From positions 3,631 to 9,168 of the forward strand of contig JAFDAE010000156.1 of NCBI GenBank assembly GCA_019314005.1: DNA of 5,538 nucleotides, read 5' to 3'. Position numbers and translations under genes: made by a program. Source of the DNA: Deltaproteobacteria bacterium. Lineage in GTDB: Bacteria > Desulfobacterota > Desulfobacteria > C00003060 > C00003106. Below the pieces are notes generated by a model. The model did no database searches and was not told where the DNA came from. It saw nothing but the letters and a program-made list of their open reading frames with translations. Every line of letters starts with the position of its first letter. The first letter of the stretch is position 1. This document shows, one piece after another, positions 1-5,538 of the stretch.

Positions 1-1254
1 CGCAAGAGCTATCCCTATTGCATATCCTGCAACACCGAACATCGTCTCTCCAAGGGCGTATCTCCACTTCGCCGCCGCGGTTTCCAGTTCTTGTGAACGC
101 AGCGGTTGCCGATACGAATACAGGTAAGCCATCAGCCCTAAGGGGCCGAAGAGTGCCACAACCAGCACCCAAACCAGCCGCATCTCCCAGGGTGCCCGCG
201 TGCCGCGTACAAGGTCCCAGATTAAAACAACCAATGATCCCGCAGCCAAAAGAAACCAGGTCCATAACACATTTTTCCAGGCAGTTATTTTCTCCTGATA
301 TGCCAGGTACTCATTTGATGCCTGGTCAATTGTCTCTTGTGAGAAAAGATCTTCGATTCGAGTGGGCGAAGATGCTTCGGCTATTTCTTCTGCTACATTA
401 AGTGTAACGACCTCATCGAACTGATGCCAATGATACAGGTAGATGATGCCATGATTTAGATCGAAGATATTGGAATAGACGGTATTTACGGAAGGACTTT
501 CCTGATGCACAGCATCCAGGATGGATCCAAAATAATATGGCGTTAGAGCATCTTCACCCTGGAGCTTCTCCAACATCGCAACCGCGGTATCGTATCGCCA
601 GCAAGGGTATCTGCCGTTTTGGGGATTTGCCCGGTTGAAATTGGTCGAAATCAGGTACCCATTGCCTTTCTGTTTTCTGGTAAAAGCGATTTCGCCATCG
701 GGTCCCGCACTGATTATAACCGCATCACCCGTCCCATCGGCAACATGCACCTGGGCCCTCCATGCACTTTCCCATGAATGGCTTTTGACCCGATCAATGA
801 CCTCTTCCACGGTAGAACATTTTCTTAAAAACTCATAAAATGGATTTTTCATCTTGGGCAGTTCGGGATGCGGCTTCAAAGCTGCTTTTGGCAGAGCGTT
901 GACATCGAAGGCAAGTCCCTTCTCATTGATGCCGCCCTGAGGCCAAAAGTTGTCAAAACCAAAAAACACCACACCGTAGCCCCCATCTTTTGAAGGAACC
1001 ACCCAGTAATACGTATTCGGATTGATCCAGTCTTCGTTATTGCCGAAGAGAACGGTGTCACCGTAGGAAGCGGTGAAGATCGTGCAGGATACAGGAGCGG
1101 GATCAGAGATGATGTTCCCATCCGGTTCTCCATCACCACGATTATTGTGGGCATATGTGATTTGATCGGTTGTTGAAAGCAATATCCCGACGACCACAGC
1201 TACAAGCACAACTACAGTCATTGCATAGATTGTTTTGGTAACTGTTTTTTTCAT
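1..1254 (-). CDS. Ntn-type linear amide hydrolase (choloylglycine hydrolase-like) with C-terminal membrane region; 3' end outside window
   Basis: I read an open frame of 418 codons from ATG at 1254 to the window edge; the stop is not in view. Residues 9-27 form a hydrophobic N-terminal signal or anchor. A linker precedes Cys57 (SCTIFTASYGDTVLFGNNEDW, 56-76), which fits the nucleophile of choloylglycine hydrolase/acyltransferase Ntn enzymes after propeptide removal. By analogy with bile salt hydrolases, Asp75, Asn110 (GGINEKGLAFD), Asn205 (LISTNFNRAN) and Arg216 or Arg220 could complete the active site. Residues about 329-348, 358-380 and 404 onward are hydrophobic, suggesting two or three membrane helices after the catalytic domain, which is unusual for this family. 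The likely reaction is hydrolysis or transfer of a linear amide acyl group outside the cytoplasm; the substrate is unknown. No strong Shine-Dalgarno is seen, but no upstream in-frame ATG exists before a stop. It lies 66 nt after the polyferredoxin gene, probably cotranscribed. Family is fairly sure; function is not. Confidence 0.8.
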   Translation of the reverse strand, partial: MKKTVTKTIYAMTVVVLVAVVVGILLSTTDQITYAHNNRGDGEPDGNIISDPAPVSCTIFTASYGDTVLFGNNEDWINPNTYYWVVPSKDGGYGVVFFGFDNFWPQGGINEKGLAFDVNALPKAALKPHPELPKMKNPFYEFLRKCSTVEEVIDRVKSHSWESAWRAQVHVADGTGDAVIISAGPDGEIAFTRKQKGNGYLISTNFNRANPQNGRYPCWRYDTAVAMLEKLQGEDALTPYYFGSILDAVHQESPSVNTVYSNIFDLNHGIIYLYHWHQFDEVVTLNVAEEIAEASSPTRIEDLFSQETIDQASNEYLAYQEKITAWKNVLWTWFLLAAGSLVVLIWDLVRGTRAPWEMRLVWVLVVALFGPLGLMAYLYSYRQPLRSQELETAAAKWRYALGETMFGVAGYAIGIALA

Positions 1255-1320
1255 TTCTACACCGCGCCCGGCATAAGGAGCGGCTGCTTTGTCCCGACGC
1301 CCTTCATGCCGTTATTGCAC

Positions 1321-2046
1321 TCAATTAAACATAGCAAACCTTATAACGTTGAACTCACAACCATCGATGCAAGTGCCGCAAAGAATACATTCGGTATTTT
1401 CCATTTTGTTGGTTTTCACCATCATCTCAACGGGAAGACTCATCGGACAGTTTTGGGTACAGATATGACAATGGGTGCATTTCTCCGAATCCGCCTTGAG
1501 TTGCAACGATGGCCACTTAAAACTATTCCGTATCTTTCTCCCTACTATCATAAAGGGGGCCATCCAGCATACATGATGGCAGAATGATCTTCTCCCAAAA
1601 ATAAACGCTGGTAATACTATGAGAAAGAGAAGAATGCAAAGATACGCTATGAGAGCGCTTATATCTCCTATGGAAAAGCCGTATTTAGTCCGGTAGAAAA
1701 AATCTATTTTCTCATAACCACCACGTCTGATTGCTAATTGCACAATAGTACAAATCCACGGAACCCAAATTATCCATTTAATATAGTCGCCCTTTGTTAC
1801 TTTTTTATCTCTTGCTGAGAAAATAGCCTCCTGGCACCCCGCACCAGGACAAACCCATCCACAGTATGCCCTGCCAAGTAAAAGAGCGCTCACAAACATA
1901 AGCAGGAACATAATAAAGCTGCCATTTATGATTCCATCCAAAGTGGCTTGAATGATGACAACGGGCGACAGGTAAAAAAATATCGCGGGGAATAGAAAAA
2001 ACGAGAATAGAATCATTCCTTTTCTCAATTTTTGCCTTGTTTTCAT
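1321..2046 (-). CDS. NapH-like membrane-bound 4Fe-4S polyferredoxin
   Basis: The 241-residue protein has about four membrane helices (roughly 10-32, 39-58, 90-106 and 130-150). Two cysteine motifs sit at membrane edges: C62-x3-C66P-x3-C71 (YCGWVCPGAGCQE) and C156-x3-C160, as in the Fer4_5/NapH/NosR/RdxA group. The C-terminus carries two ferredoxin-type motifs, C190-x2-C193-x2-C196-x3-C200P and C220-x2-C223-x2-C226-x3-C230, predicted to bind two [4Fe-4S] clusters; the second lacks the usual following proline. The expected role is membrane electron transfer between quinol and a redox partner. No NapG, reductase or other partner gene is adjacent, so the pathway is unknown. I chose ATG at 2046 because AAAGGG lies 7 nt upstream and the protein then begins with basic MKTRQKLRKG before the first helix. 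An in-frame ATG at 2118 has no ribosome site and would add 24 residues. The gene is visibly more AT-rich than the liv genes, so separate acquisition is possible. Confidence 0.88.
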   Translation of the reverse strand: MKTRQKLRKGMILFSFFLFPAIFFYLSPVVIIQATLDGIINGSFIMFLLMFVSALLLGRAYCGWVCPGAGCQEAIFSARDKKVTKGDYIKWIIWVPWICTIVQLAIRRGGYEKIDFFYRTKYGFSIGDISALIAYLCILLFLIVLPAFIFGRRSFCHHVCWMAPFMIVGRKIRNSFKWPSLQLKADSEKCTHCHICTQNCPMSLPVEMMVKTNKMENTECILCGTCIDGCEFNVIRFAMFN

Positions 2047-2053
2047 TTTATTG

Positions 2054-2059
2054 CCCTTT
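2054..2059 (-). promoter_or_regulatory. Ribosome binding site deciding the polyferredoxin start
   Basis: On the minus strand AAAGGG is followed by a 7-nt spacer and the ATG at 2046. This favours 2046 over the longer in-frame start at 2118, which has no purine-rich site in front of it. Confidence 0.6.
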
Positions 2060-2069
2060 ATGGCGATAA

Positions 2070-2099
2070 ATTTTAGCACAACAGTTACGTATAAGGCAA
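2070..2099 (-). promoter_or_regulatory. Candidate sigma70-type promoter for the polyferredoxin gene
   Basis: On the minus strand TTGCCT (2099-2094) is separated by 18 nt from TAAAAT (2075-2070), which is preceded by TGC, an extended -10 feature. Transcription would start near 2063, leaving a leader of about 17 nt that still includes the ribosome site. The perfect inverted repeat GGCAA-AA-TTGCC (2106-2095) overlaps the -35 element and could be an operator. The call rests on sequence pattern only. Confidence 0.3.
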
Positions 2100-2123
2100 T
2101 TTTGCCCGATCCCAACATATCGG

Positions 2124-2205
2124 TGTTAAGGAAAATGGATGAGGGATAAAATAAGGATTAGGGATTAGAGTACAGAAAATAAACAGGGCTGGGTAATGTA
2201 TGGCA
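2124..2205 (-). repeat. Duplicated spacer downstream of the livF remnant
   Basis: This non-coding stretch resembles the spacer after intact livF at 3599-3704. Both end, on the plus strand, with a shared AAATAAACAGGG block and TGTATGGCA just before the livF stop, and both begin with TGTYAAGGAAAATGG. Between these lie AT-rich GGATTAGGGATTA-type runs that differ in length between the copies. The homology shows the duplication reached past the gene into its downstream region. Confidence 0.7.
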
Positions 2206-2434
2206 TCAGAGACCGAGGTAGGTTTTTCGTATGACCTCATCCTGAAGCAACTGTTCGCCCGCCCCTTCGGCAATGATTTTCTCCGATGAAAGCACATAAT
2301 TGCGTGAGGCCATCTTGAAGACTGTGCTCACCTCCTGCTCAACGAGAAGGACCGTGATTCCCAGATTGCGGACCTCGACGATTCTCTCAAAGACTTCCGC
2401 CTGCAACATGGGAGCCAGGCCGGTTATCGCCCTC
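2206..2434 (-). pseudogene. Decayed livF duplicate (C-terminal part, internally deleted)
   Basis: Positions 2206-2425 align without gaps to 3705-3924 of intact livF; I count 18 differences in 220 bases, about 92% identity. Over 67 shared residues only four differ. The copy holds only the last part of the ATPase (from about T178-G-L), after Walker B; Walker A, the signature motif and Walker B are gone. At 2415-2434 the sequence jumps: CCAGGCCGGTT is followed by ATCGCCCTC, which in intact livF follows the other CCAGACCGGTT copy at 4301-4311. This joins codons for R46-A-I-T-G-L directly to A181-P-M in frame, as expected from loss of 387 bp (129 codons) between 11-bp direct repeats. Homology ends at 2434 at a palindromic repeat. 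A 67-codon ORF starting at ATG 2409 remains, but with no good ribosome site it is probably not a working protein. Confidence 0.88.
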
Positions 2435-2476
2435 GATTGAAGCTCCCCGCAATACGTTGCGGGGAATCTCCGATTG
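2434..2476. repeat. REP-like palindromic element 1
   Basis: A perfect 9-bp stem, TCCCCGCAA (2444-2452) and TTGCGGGGA (2457-2465), surrounds the loop TACG. The 6-bp direct repeat CGATTG flanks the hairpin at 2434-2439 and 2471-2476. There is no T-tract on either side close to the stem, so it does not look like a standard intrinsic terminator. It shares the core CCCCGC...GCGGGGAAT with the next element, which suggests one interspersed repeat family. The element directly abuts the end of the livF remnant. Confidence 0.6.
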
Positions 2477-2488
2477 TTAAGGAAAATG
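2475..2488 (-). repeat. Third copy of the junction motif, between the two palindromes
   Basis: TGTTAAGGAAAATG on the plus strand matches 2124-2137 exactly and 3599-3612 with one change (T to C). The match to 3599-3612 extends further on one side, with GATTG preceding the AAGGAAAATG core in an almost identical way. Its role is unknown; it may mark a recombination boundary. Confidence 0.5.
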
Positions 2489-2501
2489 TTTGTTTTTTAT
2501 T

Positions 2502-2543
2502 CGCTCGCTAACCCCGCCGCAAGCAGCGGGGAATGCGCTCGCT
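2502..2543. repeat. REP-like palindromic element 2
   Basis: A perfect 6-bp stem, CCCCGC (2512-2517) and GCGGGG (2526-2531), surrounds the 8-nt loop CGCAAGCA. The hairpin is flanked by the 8-bp direct repeat CGCTCGCT at 2502-2509 and 2536-2543. It lies 18 nt past the stop of the MBL gene on the minus strand. No T-run follows the stem in that direction (GTTAGCGAGCG follows), so it is more like an interspersed palindromic repeat than a Rho-independent terminator, though it may still protect the mRNA 3' end. Confidence 0.6.
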
Positions 2544-2560
2544 GTTCAATTCGCCAAATT

Positions 2561-3520
2561 TTACTGAAAGACATAGGTCGTTCCAACACTGTTCAAGATG
2601 AAGTTCTCCGGCATCTCCTCGGCAAACCGGGTTATCGCCTTCCACCCGGTGCAGTGCATGGGCGCGACGTAGTCGGGAGCGATCGCTTTCATCTCACTGA
2701 TGGTGGGGTCGATGAGCTTTTCGTTTTCCATTGAAAGGTGAAATCCGCCCAGAACCGCATGGACCTTATCAATGCCTGAAACTTTTTGGAGGTGTTTCAC
2801 CGTGTTGATGATCCCGGCGTGGGAGCACCCCCCGAGAACAACCAGACCTCGCCCCTTTATGTTTACGGCCAACCCCTGGTCGTCGTAAAAAGGGTCAGGA
2901 ATCCATTCATCACCGATCCTGGCTTCCATACCGGGCATGCCCTTTTCAAAGTCCGTCTGCCGCTCCACTTTTCCCGAAAGCAGGATAAGATCGGAGGCGA
3001 TGGCGGTGGCGCCATCTATCTTTTGCAGCTTGGCACCCGCTCTTGTCAGCTCCGATTCATCCATCCCGGGCATCTCGATCATGAGTTCAGGGTTCACTTG
3101 AAAACGACGGGGAACAAAGGCACTTGTATGGAGGAACAGGGGCATCCCCTGCTTCGCCTGACCAAGGTACCCCAGCAAGCCCCCAAAGTGGTCGAAGTGC
3201 CCGTGACTCAGGACGATGGCCTCGATGTCCTTAAAATCCGCCCCGACTTCACCCAGCATGACGGCCATGCTCGATGCAAAGATATTGGCGTTGTTGAGCA
3301 GACATGTCCCCGAAATACCCGTATCGAAGAGCAGTGTGTGGGTCTCCGAACCGGCATACACCTTGAGGAGAAAAGATAATCCCGGTTCTGACAGGGGGCC
3401 GCTCGGCGGCATCACCCGCAGCCGTTTGGCCACATCCGAATCGGGAAGAAAATAGTCGGAATAATTGTCAACCAGCGAGACGATTTCGACTTTGTCTGCC
3501 TCTTTTATCATTCCGTTCAT
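2561..3520 (-). CDS. MBL-fold metallo-hydrolase, COG1237-like
   Basis: The 319-residue cytoplasmic-looking protein has the metallo-beta-lactamase fold signature. D66-T-G lies in LLFDTGIS, and S-H106-G-H108-F-D110-H111 is the HxHxDH metal motif. GGCSHAGI provides H234, LGGFHL provides H261, and PMHCTGW provides H289. This pattern matches COG1237 proteins, some annotated as 7,8-dihydropterin-6-methyl-4-(beta-D-ribofuranosyl)-aminobenzene-5'-phosphate synthase; that reaction belongs to methanopterin work and should not be assumed here. Two metal ions are predicted, with hydrolysis of a phosphoester or similar bond as the likely chemistry. The ATG at 3520 follows AGGAGG (3530-3525) with a 4-nt spacer. 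The ATG at 3511 (Met4) is possible but its spacer would be 13 nt. The gene sits between livF and the livF remnant and probably has its own promoter in the spacer. The fold is nearly certain; the substrate is unknown. Confidence 0.93.
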   Translation of the reverse strand: MNGMIKEADKVEIVSLVDNYSDYFLPDSDVAKRLRVMPPSGPLSEPGLSFLLKVYAGSETHTLLFDTGISGTCLLNNANIFASSMAVMLGEVGADFKDIEAIVLSHGHFDHFGGLLGYLGQAKQGMPLFLHTSAFVPRRFQVNPELMIEMPGMDESELTRAGAKLQKIDGATAIASDLILLSGKVERQTDFEKGMPGMEARIGDEWIPDPFYDDQGLAVNIKGRGLVVLGGCSHAGIINTVKHLQKVSGIDKVHAVLGGFHLSMENEKLIDPTISEMKAIAPDYVAPMHCTGWKAITRFAEEMPENFILNSVGTTYVFQ

Positions 3521-3576
3521 ATGCCCTCCTTATAAATTTTCAAAAGCGGCCCACTACCTCATTGAACTGATTGTAA

Positions 3577-3604
3577 AAAATACCCCTTTTGACGGGATTG
3601 TCAA
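3577..3604 (-). promoter_or_regulatory. Candidate sigma70 promoter with overlapping palindrome for the MBL gene
   Basis: On the minus strand a consensus -35 TTGACA (3604-3599) is 16 nt from TATTTT (3582-3577). The predicted start near 3570 leaves a leader of about 50 nt before the ribosome site AGGAGG. The inverted repeat TTGAC-N6-GTCAA (3604-3589) overlaps the -35 box and could bind a regulator. The -35 box lies inside the conserved junction motif that ends the duplicated livF spacer. Pattern evidence only. Confidence 0.42.
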
Positions 3605-3704
3605 GGAAAATGGAATAAGGATTAGGGGAGAGAAAACAAGGCTTAGGGATTAAGGGATAAGGATTAAAGAACAAAAAATAAACAGGGTGAGACGCTGTAT
3701 GGCA
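3599..3704 (-). repeat. Spacer downstream of livF, partner of the duplicated spacer
   Basis: This is the intact-gene counterpart of 2124-2205. It contains the junction motif TGTCAAGGAAAATG (3599-3612) and several imperfect GGATTAGGG / AGGGATTA units between 3617 and 3668. The shared AAATAAACAGGG block lies just after livF. It is about 24 nt longer than the other copy because of extra purine-rich units. I see no coding potential. Confidence 0.65.
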
Positions 3705-4454
<750 letters not shown>

Positions 4455-4456
4455 CG

Positions 4457-5224
4457 TCAGATTTCTCCTTTCCCGAGATAGGCCTCTATGACTTTGGAAT
4501 TATTCACGATCTCTACGGGCGTTCCATCGGCTATGATGGTCCCGAAGTTGAGCACAATGATGCGATCGGCGATCTTCATCAACTGCTGCAGCTTGTGCTC
4601 TATGATGATCATCGCCGGTCCCTCGCTGTGAAGTCTTCCGAAACGCCCGCCCTTGTGCAGACGATGGATGGATTTGGCCATGAGTTCCGTTTCTGCCGGG
4701 CTGAGTCCCCCGAAAGGTTCATCCAGAAGAAGCAGTTCGGGTTCGGTGGCAATGGCCCGGGCCACTTCGAGCCGCTTCAGATCACCCTGGGAAAGCGTCG
4801 AGGCGTCTTCGAGAGCCATATCGGAGATGCCGGCGAATTCCAGTGCGTCCATGGCCTTGGCCTCGATCCTCTTGACCCACTCTCCCCGCTTCATGGCGCG
4901 CGGGGAAAGACAGGACACCATGACATTGGCAATGATAGGAAGCCGCCGAAAGGGTCTCATGTTCTGAAACGTGCAGGCAACACCCCGATTGACGATATCC
5001 CAGGTCTTTTTACCGGTAATCTCCTTGTTCTTGAAACGGATACTCCCCGAATCCACCTTCAGGATGCCGCTTATCAGCCGGACAAGCGTCGTCTTTCCGG
5101 CGCCGTTGGGACCGATCAGGCCCAGGATCTCGTCCCGGGCAACGGAGAAATTGACGTCATTGACCGCCAGGAGCCCACCGAAATGCTTGTTCAGGCCCCT
5201 GACCTCCAGAAATGCTTCGCTCAT
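4457..5224 (-). CDS. livG: Liv-type ABC transporter ATP-binding protein LivG
   Basis: The 255-residue ABC ATPase has Walker A GPNGAGKTT (38-46), Q-loop Q87 in ACTFQNMRPF, signature LSQGD (144-148), Walker B LLLLDEP (164-170) with catalytic E169, and H-loop H210 in IIIEH. FGGLLAVNDV near the N-terminus and the C-terminal AYLGKGE are typical of LivG. The signature is LSQGD rather than the common LPYGQ or LSGGQ. An extra stretch of about ten residues (KGGRFGRLHSEG, 191-202) precedes the final strand. It is expected to work with LivF on the cytoplasmic face of a HAAT importer. ATG at 5224 is 1 nt from the ligase stop and has GAGGAA 8 nt upstream within the ligase end, so translational coupling is likely. 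No membrane or binding-protein subunit is visible here. Confidence 0.95.
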   Translation of the reverse strand: MSEAFLEVRGLNKHFGGLLAVNDVNFSVARDEILGLIGPNGAGKTTLVRLISGILKVDSGSIRFKNKEITGKKTWDIVNRGVACTFQNMRPFRRLPIIANVMVSCLSPRAMKRGEWVKRIEAKAMDALEFAGISDMALEDASTLSQGDLKRLEVARAIATEPELLLLDEPFGGLSPAETELMAKSIHRLHKGGRFGRLHSEGPAMIIIEHKLQQLMKIADRIIVLNFGTIIADGTPVEIVNNSKVIEAYLGKGEI

Positions 5225-5225
5225 A

Positions 5226-5537
5226 TCAGCTTTCCTCGGACTCTTCCCTCAACTCTCTGCGGGATACCTTTCCCACGTCCGTCTTCGGGAGTTCGCCTCT
5301 GAATTCTATAATCTTGGGCACTTTGTAATCGGCGAGGTTCTCTTTGCAGAAGGCCTTGACCTCCTCTTCCGAAATCTTGCCCCGTGCCTCGCTTTCCAGG
5401 ATAACATAGGCCTTTACGATATTGCCCACCCTCGGGTCGGGCACCCCCACAACGCCGGCAGCCTTGATTTTGGGATGCTGGTACAGGACTTCTTCCACAT
5501 GCCTGGCAAAGACGGAGTATCCCTTGTATTTAATGAG
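5226..5537 (-). CDS. AMP-forming acyl-CoA synthetase, C-terminal domain (5' end outside window)
   Basis: Only the last 103 residues are visible and the frame is open to the window edge. The fragment begins with LIKYKGYSVF, the A8-like hinge of ANL-superfamily enzymes. It continues with VEEVLYQHPKIKAAGVVGVPDPRVGNIVKAYV-type sequence (here described from residues 14-45) and ends with LPKTDVGKVSRREL, whose K90 is the conserved A10 lysine needed for adenylation. This C-terminal lid domain is typical of medium/long-chain or aromatic acyl-CoA ligases, which convert a carboxylic acid, ATP and CoA to acyl-CoA, AMP and PPi. The substrate-binding N-terminal domain is missing, so the specificity cannot be judged. 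Its stop is 1 nt before livG, indicating one operon that couples uptake of an acid to its activation. An internal GTG at 5498 is a codon in the domain, not a start. Confidence 0.9.
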   Translation of the reverse strand, partial: LIKYKGYSVFARHVEEVLYQHPKIKAAGVVGVPDPRVGNIVKAYVILESEARGKISEEEVKAFCKENLADYKVPKIIEFRGELPKTDVGKVSRRELREESEES

Positions 5538-5538
5538 G

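Noticed and set aside
18..401. Plus-strand ORF near the left edge
   Set aside because: It is antisense to the C-terminal half of the Ntn hydrolase; its product is low-complexity, rich in proline and arginine, with no domain.
876..1154. Minus-strand ORF of 92 codons
   Set aside because: It is a different frame inside the Ntn hydrolase, whose frame is open over 418 codons with conserved motifs. The real gene has no stop in the window.
2047..2118. Longer start for the polyferredoxin (24 more residues)
   Set aside because: No ribosome site precedes the ATG at 2118 and the region carries promoter-like sequence; the ATG at 2046 has AAAGGG at good distance.
2153..2168. Telomere-like TTAGGG repeat
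   Set aside because: The units are few and imperfect, and sit in a bacterial-type intergenic spacer; nothing else suggests a chromosome end.
2434..2543. Possible CRISPR array from the two hairpins
   Set aside because: Only two palindromic units are present, with different loops and flanks and no regular repeat-spacer pattern; no cas genes are seen.
2786..3379. Plus-strand ORF of 197 codons
   Set aside because: It is antisense to the MBL gene, whose metal-binding motifs are intact; no domain is visible in the plus-strand product.
3680..3704. Intrinsic terminator after livF
   Set aside because: On the minus strand a T-run (CTGTTTTTTG) follows the gene, but the only stem is ACAG/CTGT with a 9-nt loop, too weak to call.
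4595..5302. Plus-strand ORF of 235 codons
   Set aside because: It lies opposite livG and the ligase end, which have full family motifs; the plus-strand translation shows no recognisable domain and is a GC-rich antisense shadow.

Overview
The window looks like chromosomal DNA of an anaerobic bacterium, most likely a Desulfobacterota (Deltaproteobacteria)-type organism. This is inferred from an acyl-CoA ligase linked to Liv-type ABC ATPases, a NapH-like membrane polyferredoxin, a COG1237-type metallo-beta-lactamase-fold protein, and GC-rich palindromic repeats between genes. No rRNA or other taxonomic marker is present, so the assignment is tentative. Every credible gene is on the minus strand, so transcription runs from high to low coordinates. 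I see no tRNA, rRNA, CRISPR array or transposase.

Layout in transcription order. (1) 5537-3705 is a tight operon fragment: the C-terminal end of an AMP-forming acyl-CoA ligase (cut by the window edge), then livG, then livF, with 1- and 2-nt gaps. Together they suggest uptake of a carboxylic acid or amino-acid-like substrate and its activation to a CoA thioester. The permease and binding-protein genes are not in view. (2) 3704-3521 is an AT-rich spacer with a candidate sigma70-type promoter for the next gene. (3) 3520-2561 is an intact MBL-fold hydrolase. (4) 2560-2047 has no intact gene. It holds two palindromic REP-like elements, a decayed second copy of the livF 3' end with its downstream spacer, and a candidate promoter for the next gene. 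(5) 2046-1321 is a membrane-bound 4Fe-4S polyferredoxin. (6) 1254-1 is an Ntn-hydrolase of the choloylglycine hydrolase-like type with an unusual C-terminal membrane region, running off the left edge. It is missed by simple ORF calling because its stop codon lies outside the window.

The most informative structure is the segmental duplication. About 220 bp of livF coding sequence and roughly 80-110 bp of downstream spacer occur at 3599-3924 and again at 2124-2425, flanking the MBL gene. The second copy carries a scar best explained by a 387-bp in-frame deletion between two copies of an 11-bp direct repeat that still exist in intact livF. A short motif (TGTYAAGGAAAATG on the plus strand) occurs at three junctions of this region. 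The interval between the liv operon and the polyferredoxin/Ntn pair therefore looks like a rearrangement hotspot. I do not see convincing evidence for a wholly new defence or mobile system. The least familiar protein is the membrane-fused Ntn hydrolase and its pairing with the polyferredoxin.
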